From contig NC_080717.1 in the NCBI RefSeq assembly GCF_019097595.1, forward strand, positions 11,035,336 to 11,099,335: DNA of 64,000 nucleotides, written 5' to 3'. A model generated the notes under the pieces. It was not told the origin of the DNA, did not search any database, and saw only the letters and a program-made list of their open reading frames with translations. The stretch is from Hemibagrus wyckioides (lineage: Eukaryota > Chordata > Actinopteri > Siluriformes > Bagridae). The position numbers were made by a program, and so were the translations under genes. This document shows, piece by piece, positions 50,096 to 64,000 of the stretch (within the stretch, counting starts at the first letter, position 1; each line of letters starts with the position of its first letter).

Positions 50096-53000
50096 CTAAT
50101 AATAATCTAAATACATTTAAATACATTTAAACACATACTATTTTTTAAATTTTGGCCAAAACAGGTTTTCAAAATTGGTATTAAATACAACATCATAGAT
50201 ATACAGGGTTTACATACTGTATGTTAGGATGTGTATAGTCAGATGTTAATATTTCATCTTAGGTATCCCTATCACAGGCAGGTATATAAGTCAGACCAAG
50301 CAGCACAGCTGAACAAGATAGGACAGCTCACCTCATCTTTCACATCACCAAACACATTGCCATCACTTTGGATGCCTTACAGAAATGAAAAAACCTGAAC
50401 AGTCTATCAGACCTTCCCAAAAAATCTGCCCTATTAATTCTTACCAGAGCAGGTTTGTTACATCAAAATGCCAATTTGCATTCATGAGACCATATTGGAA
50501 AACCTGACATCTGTTCTGAAAGCAATGGTCCACGTAGAATTAACTTGATTACATACTGTGAAGTCAGTTAATACTTAATTGTCTATCTGTGAAGAAAGAA
50601 ACTGCAAGAGATTTTTTTTGTACACGGATTTGTAAAACTAGGATTTACTACCGAGAGAAAATTATTCAAGTGTGTTCTGAGCACACGAGATCAGAGACGG
50701 AAACCAAAGGTGACATGCACGGTGTACAATACTGTTCAAATTATGCAAAAAGAACCATACATTGGATCAGAGCATATACTACTAATTTCATAGAAAAGTA
50801 CATGTAATTGGTTTTCATACTGAGCATTCATCACACACATCTGTTTCATTTCTTTCACTCAGTGGATTACTAATGATTGCTTTTAAACACCATATAGGCA
50901 ATGAAAAGGTGTGATTTGTTTCTAGAAATTTCCTAAATTATGTACCAATTTATTTTAATGAGCAAAACAATATCTACATGAGTGTACAAATAAGTACATT
51001 GGTTAGCTCACTAGGGAAGTGGAGCCAGCAGGCTCCCCAGTCCCATGTTTTAGTTGCCTGGAAACCTAATACAATAGGATAAATAGTCGGTTGCTGACAT
51101 CATGAATTATTGTTGCACATTGTGTTTCCACTAACAACATAAACTTCAGCAAATCATTCCCCAGTATTTTGGCTATATGAGATTTTTTTGTTATGTTCTC
51201 ACATTGTCTCTTAGTGTGTGTAATTGTGAGGTGATGGTTAAAAGCCCTGTTTTCTGGATGTTCAAGCTGTTTATCTGCCGGAAAACTGAATAATAGCCAA
51301 ATACAAATAAACAGTTTGGGTATGAGATCTACGTGTCCTGGCAATGCAGGCTAGGATTTAGCAAGCCATTTCAGCAAGACTTAGAGAAGCATATGCGTAT
51401 ATCTTTGCATTAACACACAATGAAATATCCACACGCATATCTAAATAAATTATGTCTTTATTTTCCGTTTTTGACAGTTATTAATCCTGTTACAAATGAA
51501 AGGATCAGGTTATCCCATTTGATCACAACATAAAGAAGGCTAACCAACTATTTTAAATGGCCTTTTCTTTATTTGTTGTTTGTCTGCCACTTCATTGTTT
51601 GAGAAATGCTAGACCTCCCATGCTCTTCACCTCTAATTTGTTTTTGGATTTCAAAACATCTTTGCTACTCCCCTTTGAGATAAAATGACACCTGGTTCAA
51701 AAGAGGCTATTCAAAACTTCACAGGTACATTTAATCTTAGTCTTCGCATTCCCTTTAGCTCTGAGCTTTTTGTGTGTGTGGTCAATGTTGGAGCTTGGCT
51801 CCAATTGGGCACATCACCATCTCACAAGCCACCAACTGTTTCACATTTACCACAGACTGGTGACCCCATCTCATGAAAAATTTACAGGGGTTCTAAAAAG
51901 CAAGAAGGATTTCATGTCAGTGGACCGATTCATTGGATTTCAGACGAATAAAGTCATAAGAAAAATTATGACCTATAACCTTGTCATTCAGCTTAAACTT
52001 AGTGGAGCATTACTTTTTAAACCTGTTTGCACGTGAATGCAAATGGGTTTGCGATTGTAAGGCTGTGTTAGCAGTAGAGACATTATTAAACAGCCATTTT
52101 GGTAACCAATAAAGAAAAAACTGTAATAGAAAAACCTGTACATATTACAGTCATATCACAAAACTCTTTCTTCTTTTCTTTTTTTCTGTTCTTTTATGGA
52201 TGACAATTATGGCTTTATATGCCGCCATAACACAATATGAAAAGTTGAAATAGTAATTTTCTTTGTCAGAGGCATTTTTAGAACTAATACAATTCAGGAC
52301 TGATTTGGCCCAGAAACATTAGAGAAATCAAATATTCCCTTTCTACTGATAATATTTCCCTCAGGAAGCAAAACAGTATAACCAAGTAAGTATAGCAGAA
52401 TCTCCTTGCCGTGCTCATTTATCACCAACTACTTTGGCATACTGAAGGCTATTCAAGCCTTAAATGCTAATTATACTGTCGTGTTTACTTACCTTACTCA
52501 GCCAATCCCAGATAAAAGTGATCATGCAAATCCATGAAATGTCAGCAGTGTTAATTATCAAGAAGACGACAAAATGTCATATGTCCCACATCAAGCGGAA
52601 CAGAAAGTAATGGGCAAATGCTGCATCTCAGCACCTACACTGTTTTATTGACAGCCAATTGATGTTTGTCTTGTTTATGATTATAGATCGTTCTAACTGT
52701 AGATCCGCTCTAATAGACACTGAAACGGATTAGAAGAAGGCACAACAATTAAAAAATGAAACTTTCTCTTACATCGACATAATGATAGAAGTAGATTACC
52801 GAACACAAAGGCCTTAATATCAGCAGGAGATGGAAGCACACACTTCTAATATTTGGTTTCAACACAGTACTTTGTAGTCAGCAATATGTGGAGACTTTGC
52901 TAATCAACAGAATCAACAGTGTCAAAATGTATGAATAACTAAGCACCAGAGCTTAAAAAATGAAACCTGGAACCAGTCATCTGGACTCAGAGAGAGCCCA

Positions 53001-54835
53001 ATAAATGTGTGTGCTTGCCTGCCCGGTTTTTTTATATTTGGATCAAAAGAATAATAAAAAGACAAAATCATTTGCAGCATCCTATTGAACTCAATTCAGT
53101 TGCACTGAAAAATAAACACAAGCATCCAGGTTTGAACTATGGAACTGAAAATATTTTGAGTAGTGATTGATGTAGGCATGGCCTGCTAATGGGGAATACT
53201 TTGTGGTAAAAATTTACTTTAACATCCATGATAATGATATCCTTTAAATAAAAAAAAAACCTCACATATATTTTACATGTGATCATGTATTTCATATGCA
53301 ATTATGTAAGTAATGTGATCACATGGAAAAAGTTGAAGGCATATTTCAACATACACATATTCATGACAGAAAATGACCTGTGCAAGGAATCATGTGAAAA
53401 TGAGTCATATAAAACACGAATCATGTGGGAAAAAAGGTCTATTACATGTAAAGTGTGTATAATAAACTGTACAGTGAAGTATGTAAACATGTTTAAATGT
53501 CATATATGATTCATTCAGGGGTTGTTCAAGTTATTGCTGAGATTTGGCCTATTACATTAAGCTGAATCTGAAAAAAATCTATAGGAAATTGAAATTAACA
53601 CTGTTGGCTTTTTAAATTAATGAAGTCACACAAGATCTGTGAATACTAATGTCATGCCCCCCCACCCGACCTTAACTGTTTCTAACTTTTCATTTTAGTT
53701 AATTTGTATTTCTGTTGGTATTTTAAAAATATTTTGTATATAATTCACTGAGGTGTTAGGCCATCTTACACCAAATGATAACATGCTGTCATTTAATAAT
53801 ATCCTCTACAACATGGAAAGCAATTGCCTGTGATCACCAATGACCATGGAAATGACATAAATCAATGATCACACACTGTGGATACCACTGGAATATTATG
53901 CATACTAGTACTGTCCACTGACATGTTACATACAAGCAACCAATTAAAAATAAGTGTTTAAATTATTATGACTGTTACAAATATCTATTTGGATAGGAAG
54001 ATGTAGCCTTATATAGGTTAACAGGTTATATGCAGTATTTACTGTTTTCTGGGATATAAATCTTATGTAGTAAAAGTATCCAGAACAATTCTATTATAAT
54101 TCAAACAATTCAAATAATAACCTGCTGAGGACCATCATGCCATAAACTGAGGAAAATATTTAGCTCAAAGTAATTTTAACGTTTGATGTTGCACTAAAAT
54201 TTTATTCTTTGAAAAACAGTGACTGCTAAAACTTATCATATGGCAATTTTCACAGATGGCGTAACATATTTCTAGCTTTGCACAGACCTATCTTGAGTAT
54301 CAAGTATTTTAATTTGACCTTAATATAACTTGAGTATTCAGCTTCATATGCTATGAATTTGATATAATGTTTCAAATATAGCTAATAATGTTAAAAATGC
54401 ACGAAAATACTGATTTGATTGTCAGGAAATTAAAATGTATATAAGTAATCATTTTTTTCCATGGAAAGATTTTTCGACTTATAAATTATTAACACATAAC
54501 ACGGATTTGAGTAATTTACACCTTTGGCAAATATGACAACAAAAGTCACACAGTTCTGATGTTTTATTATTTTACATTGCTCAATATTGTCTTCTTTATG
54601 AGAACTGTAGAAAGGTTTTACTTCAGAAAATAATAAACTCTGGTGCACAGTTACAGAAATACTAAACTAGTCAATAGTAGTTATATGTGGTTTTGACATA
54701 ACCTCCCATTTTTTTCCGGGTTTGTAATCGGCACTGAGAGTTCGCGGGACAGGAATTGAGCTTGGGCTGTGGTGGTGAGAGAGCAGGATCCTGCCACTGG
54801 ACCACCATGGAAGTCAATACTTGTTATATAAAAAG
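50096..54835. other. Long non-coding stretch
   Basis: No gene, RNA or known repeat recognised. Frames at 50589-50807, 51066-51344, 51685-52036 and 53279-53509 are short and without domains. Bases 52540-52760 look less repetitive than their surroundings. Confidence 0.35.
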
Positions 54836-57630
<2,795 letters not shown>

Positions 57631-57656
57631 AACACACACACACACACACACACACA
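57631..57656. repeat. (CA)n microsatellite
   Basis: About 13 units. Confidence 0.95.
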
Positions 57657-57807
57657 TTCAAAGGCAGTTAGACTGCCATTTTCATGTATTTCAATTGTCA
57701 TTTTGTAATGACATGTTTCTTCCCAATTCAATCTGGTCTGGAGAGAAATTCATACCATTCAGTGTATTTTTCTTATGACCAATGGTGGTGCTGTTGCACT
57801 TTGTCAG

Positions 57808-57836
<29 letters not shown>
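57808..57836. repeat. (CA)n microsatellite
   Basis: About 14 units, only 150 bases after the previous CA tract. Confidence 0.95.
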
Positions 57837-57839
<3 letters not shown>

Positions 57840-58084
57840 TGTCCAGTTTGGGTCAGGATATTTCCGTTATTGTCTAAGATTCCTGACTTGACTGACAGGG
57901 GTTCAAGCCAATGTGGTCTTCTTTTGTTGTAGCTTCAAGATTTGATGTTCTTGGCACTCAGATGCTTTTTTGCTCATCTTGTTTGTGAAGAATGATAATT
58001 CGAGTGGCTATATGATATCCTTCCTGGCAGCTAATCTGGCCATTTTGTTTCTCTGATCTTTTCATTAAGCCTTTTCATTTTTTA

Positions 58085-58860
58085 CTTGGATGTATGCTTT
58101 GGGTCACTTTCATGCTGAAAGGTGAAATTTCTTTTCATCTTACAAGCTTACAAACTCACATTGGAAGGTTTTGCACTAAATGAACTAATATTTGTAGCTA
58201 TTCCCTCTACTTTCCTCCACTTTGATAAAAGCCCCAGTTCTGGCTGATGAATATCAGCTCTAAAGCATGATGCTGCCACCACCATACTGCATTATTATTG
58301 TTCTGTTATTATTTATTAGTTTATTTTTTATAACATTCCGACCTTTTGGAATTATGTAATTATTATACCTTTTGAAATTGGTCTCATCAGACCATACCAC
58401 ATTTTACCAGATGTTTAGGAGTGATTTAGAGCTTGAGGAAGGTTCATTGAATAGCAGAATATGGAATATTGTTGTCATATGTAGAGAATACTTGTTAGAT
58501 ATTCCTGTTGCTCCTTTATGTTGTTATAGGTCTCTTGGCAGCCTCAATTGAAGTTTTTGTCTTGTTCTTCTATATATTATGGAGGGACATCTTGTCCTTA
58601 GTGATGTCATTGTTCCATTTTTTCTTATTGATGATGATGGCATTTACGGTCTTCCATGAAGCGTCTGTTTTTTGAGAATTCAATTATACCCATCTCATGA
58701 TATCTTTCAACAAGTCTTAGGATACCATACATGCTTCAGCAGTTGGATGAAACCAAAAAGATGTGAAGAAAATCCCACAGGAACAGCTGATCTTTATTTG
58801 GGCTTGATCAGAAGTATTTCATTGATGACATTTGTAGGATAATTACTACTGACTGAATGT
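58085..58860 (-). mobile_element. Decayed Tc1/mariner transposase relic, second copy
   Basis: On the minus strand the codons at about 58380-58396 read W-S-D-E-T, which holds the first catalytic aspartate. At about 58267-58286 they read Y-G-G-G-S-I-M, followed by a stop. 'tttcatgctgaaaggtgaaa' near 58108 is another landmark of this fish Tc1 group. Spacing and order match a minus-strand transposase. The coding sequence is broken by stops and small indels and the ends are not identifiable. It aligns in patches with the relic at 6410-7050, also on the minus strand. Confidence 0.7.
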
Positions 58861-60468
58861 GATTGATTCATTATGAACACAGACACACCCCCAATTATAA
58901 AAGTGCGTACTGATTGTTTTTGTACTTAATTATTGTATATTTTATATTTCATGTAATGAAATTTACAAAAAAGTCTCCAAATATATTATAAAAATATGTA
59001 GTCATTCATGTAGGCATGTTATATATAGTATACATATTTAACCAATGGAATTTCTGTGTGAAAGGCCTCTAGAGTACATTTTGCATGCAACCCAAAAAAC
59101 AAAAGCATGGCTTGGAGTAAGACTTGGCAATGAATCAGTATTTGCAGCATAGCACTCAATGGAAAATATATCTTTCTTGTTTTTGTACACAAATGAGTAT
59201 GTGAACCCCACAATTTACTCAGTTTCCTTTGGAGAAAATGGTGCTAGAATTTTCCTGAATTTTCCTATGTTGTCACATATGTTCTGCTCTCTTTAGGCCT
59301 AGTAATCTAGGATAATGATCAGTTTAAATGAAACAGCCTTGTTATAAATTAGAAGGAACCTGTATTTTGGAAAATTATCATAAATGATCATTATCTCCTT
59401 GCATAAAGACCAACTGTTCCTGTGATTAATTTCTTACACCCTAAAGTAATAAAATTGTATTATTGACACTGGTAAACGTAGTACATTTTTTAAATATATG
59501 TGCACTGCGAATAAGGTGCATGTGTTGCTTAGTTGATGAAATGCTCATTTCAGACATAAATTGTACTCCGTTCTGAAGATACATTATTCAGGCACAACAA
59601 TGCCGCGGGAGAAAACAGCAACGAAATGAAAGTTCTGACCTTCAGTAAAGTACTGAGATTTGCCTGAGTGCATTTAATGTATCCTCTTTCTTGCTCTCTC
59701 ACTGGAACAAGTTCAAGAGTTCAATAATAAAGTGCACATAAAGCACCCTCATTGCTGTTGCAAAACCTCTGCTCTGAGTAGATTTTTTTTAAACTTTCCA
59801 TTTCATTTATTAGAGGAAACATTTAGAATGAGGAGTGTCTTTATGCCGGTTGCATCCAGGCTTCAAAAGCATCCTTGCTACTCACAACAATCATTAATGT
59901 AGTGTCAGTAAATGTATTATTAGCCATACATGGGCTTATGAATGTTATAGATTATATGAAAGCAAAATGAAAGCGTTAAAACCTTAAGCATTGGGTATAT
60001 TATTGACACAGTGTATAGACACAAATCTGGATGAATTGACATTTCCAACTCAAACACTAAAGATCATTTCTGATTAGTAATGATCTACTAAAAAATAAAT
60101 GGACACCAAAGAATTTGTGATGTATGCTAACCTTAGCAGATGGATGAAGTCTGAACTGCAGCGAGATGACTTCACATCTACCTATTATTACTAAAGCACT
60201 TTAAAATTTTCTCCTATTTCCAAGAATGATTCAGAACATAAGTTGAGCAAAAGCAATTTGAAAAATTGGGGTCAAGAAACTCTAATTTCCAGCAGTCTGT
60301 TTGATATGCCACCAAACTTTAAAAATACCACTAAAAGCTCTAATGCATTTTATAGAAAACATGTGGGGGTGCTTTGTTTTAAAAATGCATGGTGTAAAGG
60401 ACATCACTTTTGCTGTAACTGCATTTCCTTCAAAAGGAAATCAACAAGGATGTTTATTCAATGCTGGA
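58861..60468. other. Non-coding stretch, nothing assigned
   Basis: The first few hundred bases may be further decayed sequence of the neighbouring relic. No gene is supported. Confidence 0.35.
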
Positions 60469-60485
60469 GTGTGTGTGTGTGTGTG

Positions 60486-60528
<43 letters not shown>
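60469..60528. repeat. Compound (GT)n(GA)n microsatellite
   Basis: GT units to about 60498, then about 15 GA units. Two plus-strand frames across it are the repeat plus chance flanks. Confidence 0.96.
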
Positions 60529-60529
<1 letters not shown>

Positions 60530-62724
60530 CTATATTTACTGCATTTAGGAATATGAAGTGGTTCTTTCTTTTCTTGCATTATTCAAGACATTGCAAATGT
60601 AGAGAACAATTTAATATAAATCAATACAGCTCTAGATGGATGTGCCAAGAAAAGAAAGGCTTGCCAAATGTAATTAGATTAGGTAAGACGTGTTATAGGC
60701 TAGTTTCCCAGACACAGATTATGCTTAGACTAAGACAAAATATATTGAAGGGTCCGCATACATGCTATGATATAATTTAAAAATGCATTTTGGATGTGGA
60801 AATGCTAATGAATATCATTACCAAATGAGAATTCAGACTAAGGGATTGGCACTGATTACCAGATGTTTCATTCTGGTAATCAACATAGTGTATTGATTAG
60901 GATATGAATGTCATTTTCATATTCTTTCCAAATGATAACCTTATGACTTGAGAATCTGTGGTACACAGCGGCATGTGCAGGACTTCACACACCTGCACAG
61001 TGGCATGGAGTTATCAGTGCCTCAGCATATCACTGATTGATGTATAATTGCGTCGTTCTCTGTGGGACTGTCTCCACTGTGAATTATTTGTAATGGTGAA
61101 ATTTAACACAACGATGAAGCAAGCTGATAGCAGATAAGCTGAAACTGTTAATTAACTGCTGGGCTGCAGAGAAATCCTGCAGGCGCCCGTTCTTCTATAA
61201 CTTAAGGATAAAACTTGCAACATTTAACAGCAGGGAAGAGAGCTGGAGGAAGGAGTGCAATGCCCTGTGTCATTAAACAGATTTCGTATTTGACTTTTCA
61301 CATTTGTTAAGGACTGTGACAACTCAGCTGATAAAGTCCTCCAGATATTTCTTTTGCACCTTAATTAAATCTGTGACTCACAAAAAAGAAGCGCTATTTC
61401 TGTGCAATGCTAGTTACATTTTTTTGCTTTGTGCATTCAGATTTTTTTGTGTCAGATTGTTTGTGTCACGCTGTCATTAATGAACTTCCTGTTTTTTTCT
61501 TGAGTGTGACTATGCTGTTGGCAGGATGCTGTGTTTGTGTATAATGTGGCTCAATCTGCTAAAATAAGTTTATGACACGACACCCTGTTTTGTTTTTGGC
61601 ATACGTATTGAAGGCTTTTTTAAAAATGATAATGCCACTGTGTTTGGGTAGGTTTCGGTTTCATCCATTATTCAATACATATCTCTCTCTAGGTTATAGT
61701 TAAAGAAAAGGTGCATGCGAGGATTTAAAAGCGAAATTGCTCACATTGGCATTCTGTTCACAGATAACACCAGATTTAAGCACTGTTCAGAGGTTTTATG
61801 TACCCAGGGTGGTGTTTGCTTCAAACACTATCTAATTGAAGCCCGTCTCAATTCTTGCACATTTCTGACCTTGGACTCAGCTTGAGCTAGGCCCAGTATT
61901 GGTATAAGTCCAGCACCATTATCTGACAGTTTTATGCTAGCACAATAAATCAAGGTGAAGTTTATGTTTTGAGCTGTAAATGCACTTATAAAAAACAACA
62001 ACTATGGGATACTTTTTGAGGCCAATGTTAAGTATTACACTAATTAGTAATTAATCAGTAACATCGTCCTTTAAAGTACACAAAAAGGACATCAGAGGAA
62101 AAAGAGTCTATATTGGAGACATTGCTTTTGTGGAGGACTGAAATTTGTATGAACATTATTGATTAAAAAAAAATTGCTTAAGCAGCTTAATCTTAGGTTG
62201 CTGACTTAAGATGCCTACTCTGAATACAGCCGTATATGGACATGCTCAGATGACTGAGGAGCTGTGAGGACAAAGGGACGTTTGGAGGTTTCTGTCTCTT
62301 TTCTCTCTATCATTCTACTTTTTATCTATTTCTCTGAATCTATTTTGTTTCTTTTTTGGTAACTGAAAAGCAGGTTTTTGTAGTTTTGTGAGTTAATTTA
62401 AGGTACTATAGGGTAGCTAAGAGTATGTGGGCTGCCATGGCCTCTGAGGCCAGCATAAAAACTCTCCTCTCTGGCATAACATCAAATAAGTACCGGAGAC
62501 TGGAGCATTATTAGACAATGTGCAGTATTGTATATCTGAACAAAGCCATGGTTGTGTTTTAGATGCCTGGTCATAATAAATAGATGGGAGTGCTTAAACC
62601 AGTGCTTCATTTTATAACTATAAATATCTCAAGAATGATACTATTAGGGTTATGATTATACTTTTAGCAGTGGGTTACATCATGAGGTCTCATTATAAGA
62701 ATGATATGGGGCAAACTGTCTCCC
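60529..62724. other. Non-coding stretch with a hairpin and a possible conserved element
   Basis: An 11-bp perfect stem with an eight-base loop lies at 60853-60882. Bases 60950-61260 have complex, non-repetitive sequence and may be a conserved non-coding element. No exon signal is convincing. Confidence 0.35.
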
Positions 62725-62772
62725 TCACACACACACACACACACACACACAAATGCACACACACACACACAC
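62725..62772. repeat. (CA)n microsatellite with one break
   Basis: CA units at 62725-62750 and 62756-62772, separated by 'aaatg'. Confidence 0.95.
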
Positions 62773-62947
62773 TTTGTGTATTTTTACTTTCAGTGTACAA
62801 TATGTGTTTAGTCTGTCTACTTTTAGTTTCTCCCCCAAAGGCATTTATGGATTGAAAAATGAAATGGGTTGAAAAATGAAAAATGTTTATAATGTGCCTT
62901 CTCAATCACAGCTGATGACATGTTACAGATGTGAAGCTCAATTCTCA

Positions 62948-62985
62948 TTGGTGTTTCAGTCTGTATAATCAGACTGAAACACCAA
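62948..62985. repeat. Perfect 16-bp-stem hairpin
   Basis: Bases 62948-62963 pair with 62970-62985 without mismatch around the loop TATAAT. The stem is too short for a typical microRNA precursor. Role unknown. Confidence 0.95.
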
Positions 62986-64000
62986 CCAGACAGCTGTCAC
63001 TGATAGGCTGCATGAGTCTAGGCTAGAAAAGAAATCAGCCTCATTTCTTCACAGCATTTTGTTCATTTTTCTTATAATGGTCATGTTACACTCAGTTCCA
63101 CAAAAGGCCAGAATAATCTGTTTTGAAACATTTGTTAATGACAAAATAATCTATTATAGTAGCCAAAAACCATATTGAGATATTTTTACATTTGAAAGAC
63201 GATGGGAGTTTAGCCCTGCTAGACCATTTGTACTAGCTGTACCTGCTGTAATCGGCATCCTGACTGAAAATAGCATACAGGCAAAAGGTGTAAGGCACAA
63301 AAAATTTGTTTGTCACACAAGGTTGCACAGCAAGGGAACTCAGAGAGTGACAGGGCTGATTTGCAATGACACCAGCAAGGTGTCAGTCAGTGGGGGACCA
63401 CTGAAGTGTCAAAGCTCAGAACTGTAAATAAAGTTCAGAGCAGCACCATGGTAAAGACAGAATAGGTTTGTGTTAAACACAGAGGAGATGCTAATACTAG
63501 CACTGATGTGAACACTTACACACTAACCTTAGAACTGACTTATGGGAGGTACAAGATGAATTATACAAAGTTTCGCTCAGAAATGACTTATGTGATAATC
63601 ATACATGAAGTAATGAAATACTCAGAAAATGGATAACAGAAGCACAGAAGAGTCAGCTAAAGGTTGAAATTATTGGCCAAATTTCTTTACGCTTCATTTT
63701 CTGTTTTTCTTTTTTAAACAAATAGAAGTCCACTAAAGAGACATGTTACTAGGAATGGATGTAAATAAATAAATAAATAAATACTTTTAGAGTATATAAA
63801 GCAAAAATATATAATATATAAAATATACAATATAAGTTTAAACATTACCTAATGATGATGATGATGCAGTGCAGGTCAAAGCTGTTATTGTTAATGGGCA
63901 AATTACTGACCCATGATATTAATAGAGGTAGCAATTTAGTGCTGGATCTATATTATCTGTAACTTTAACTTTGACTAGGAGGTAAGTAAGGAACAGTTTC
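62986..64000. other. Non-coding end of the window
   Basis: Contains a short AAAT tract (63766-63783) and a GAT run (63853-63866). Nothing else was recognised. Confidence 0.4.

Overview
The window is vertebrate nuclear DNA, AT-rich and full of simple repeats (TA, ATT, CA/GT, GAAA and ATTT tracts). The dispersed repeats have sequences I recognise as typical of ray-finned fish: several Tc1/mariner subfamilies, MITE-like derivatives, and retroposon tails ending in ATTGA, AAATGT or GAAT tandems. A teleost is very likely. A catfish or other ostariophysan is my guess from the repeat mix, not something the sequence proves.

I find only one intact protein-coding gene, and it belongs to a transposon. 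It is a complete Tc1-like transposase on the minus strand (14071-15093), inside a 1,239-bp element (13989-15227) with perfect 29-bp terminal inverted repeats. The element sits inside a (TA)n tract. No host coding exon could be established. The best host candidate is a GC-richer, CpG-containing block at 20340-20954 that ends in a good splice donor. It looks like a 5' exon with its promoter, followed by intron, but this is inference. The rest reads as intron or intergenic desert.

Layout. 0-3 kb: probable solo LTR (261-887), a 38-bp minisatellite of 26 full copies (1080-2089), and a retroposon copy (2400-2983). 3-13 kb: mostly unassigned, with a Tc1 relic (6410-7050), a GAAA microsatellite, a small deleted transposon (9263-9570) and other repeat remnants. 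13.9-15.3 kb: the intact Tc1 element. 15-23.7 kb: retroposon tails, the candidate 5' exon and ATT/ATTT microsatellites. 23.7-24.2 kb: a MITE joined to a 264-bp fold-back. 24-34 kb: unassigned, with an inverted second copy of the 2.7-kb retroposon (28908-29170) and a diverged pair of 120-bp repeats. 34.8-38.4 kb: a cluster of three broken Tc1-type elements of different subfamilies. 38-64 kb: desert with microsatellites, a teleost repeat split by an AT-rich insert (48241-49015), another Tc1 relic (58085-58860) and a perfect 16-bp-stem hairpin (62948-62985).

I see no operon, CRISPR array, RNA gene or multi-gene system. The biology that can be supported is transposon biology: a possibly live autonomous Tc1 element, deletion derivatives with perfect ends, repeated association with TA tracts, and a minisatellite with a four-unit higher-order period. 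I did not find a new biological system.
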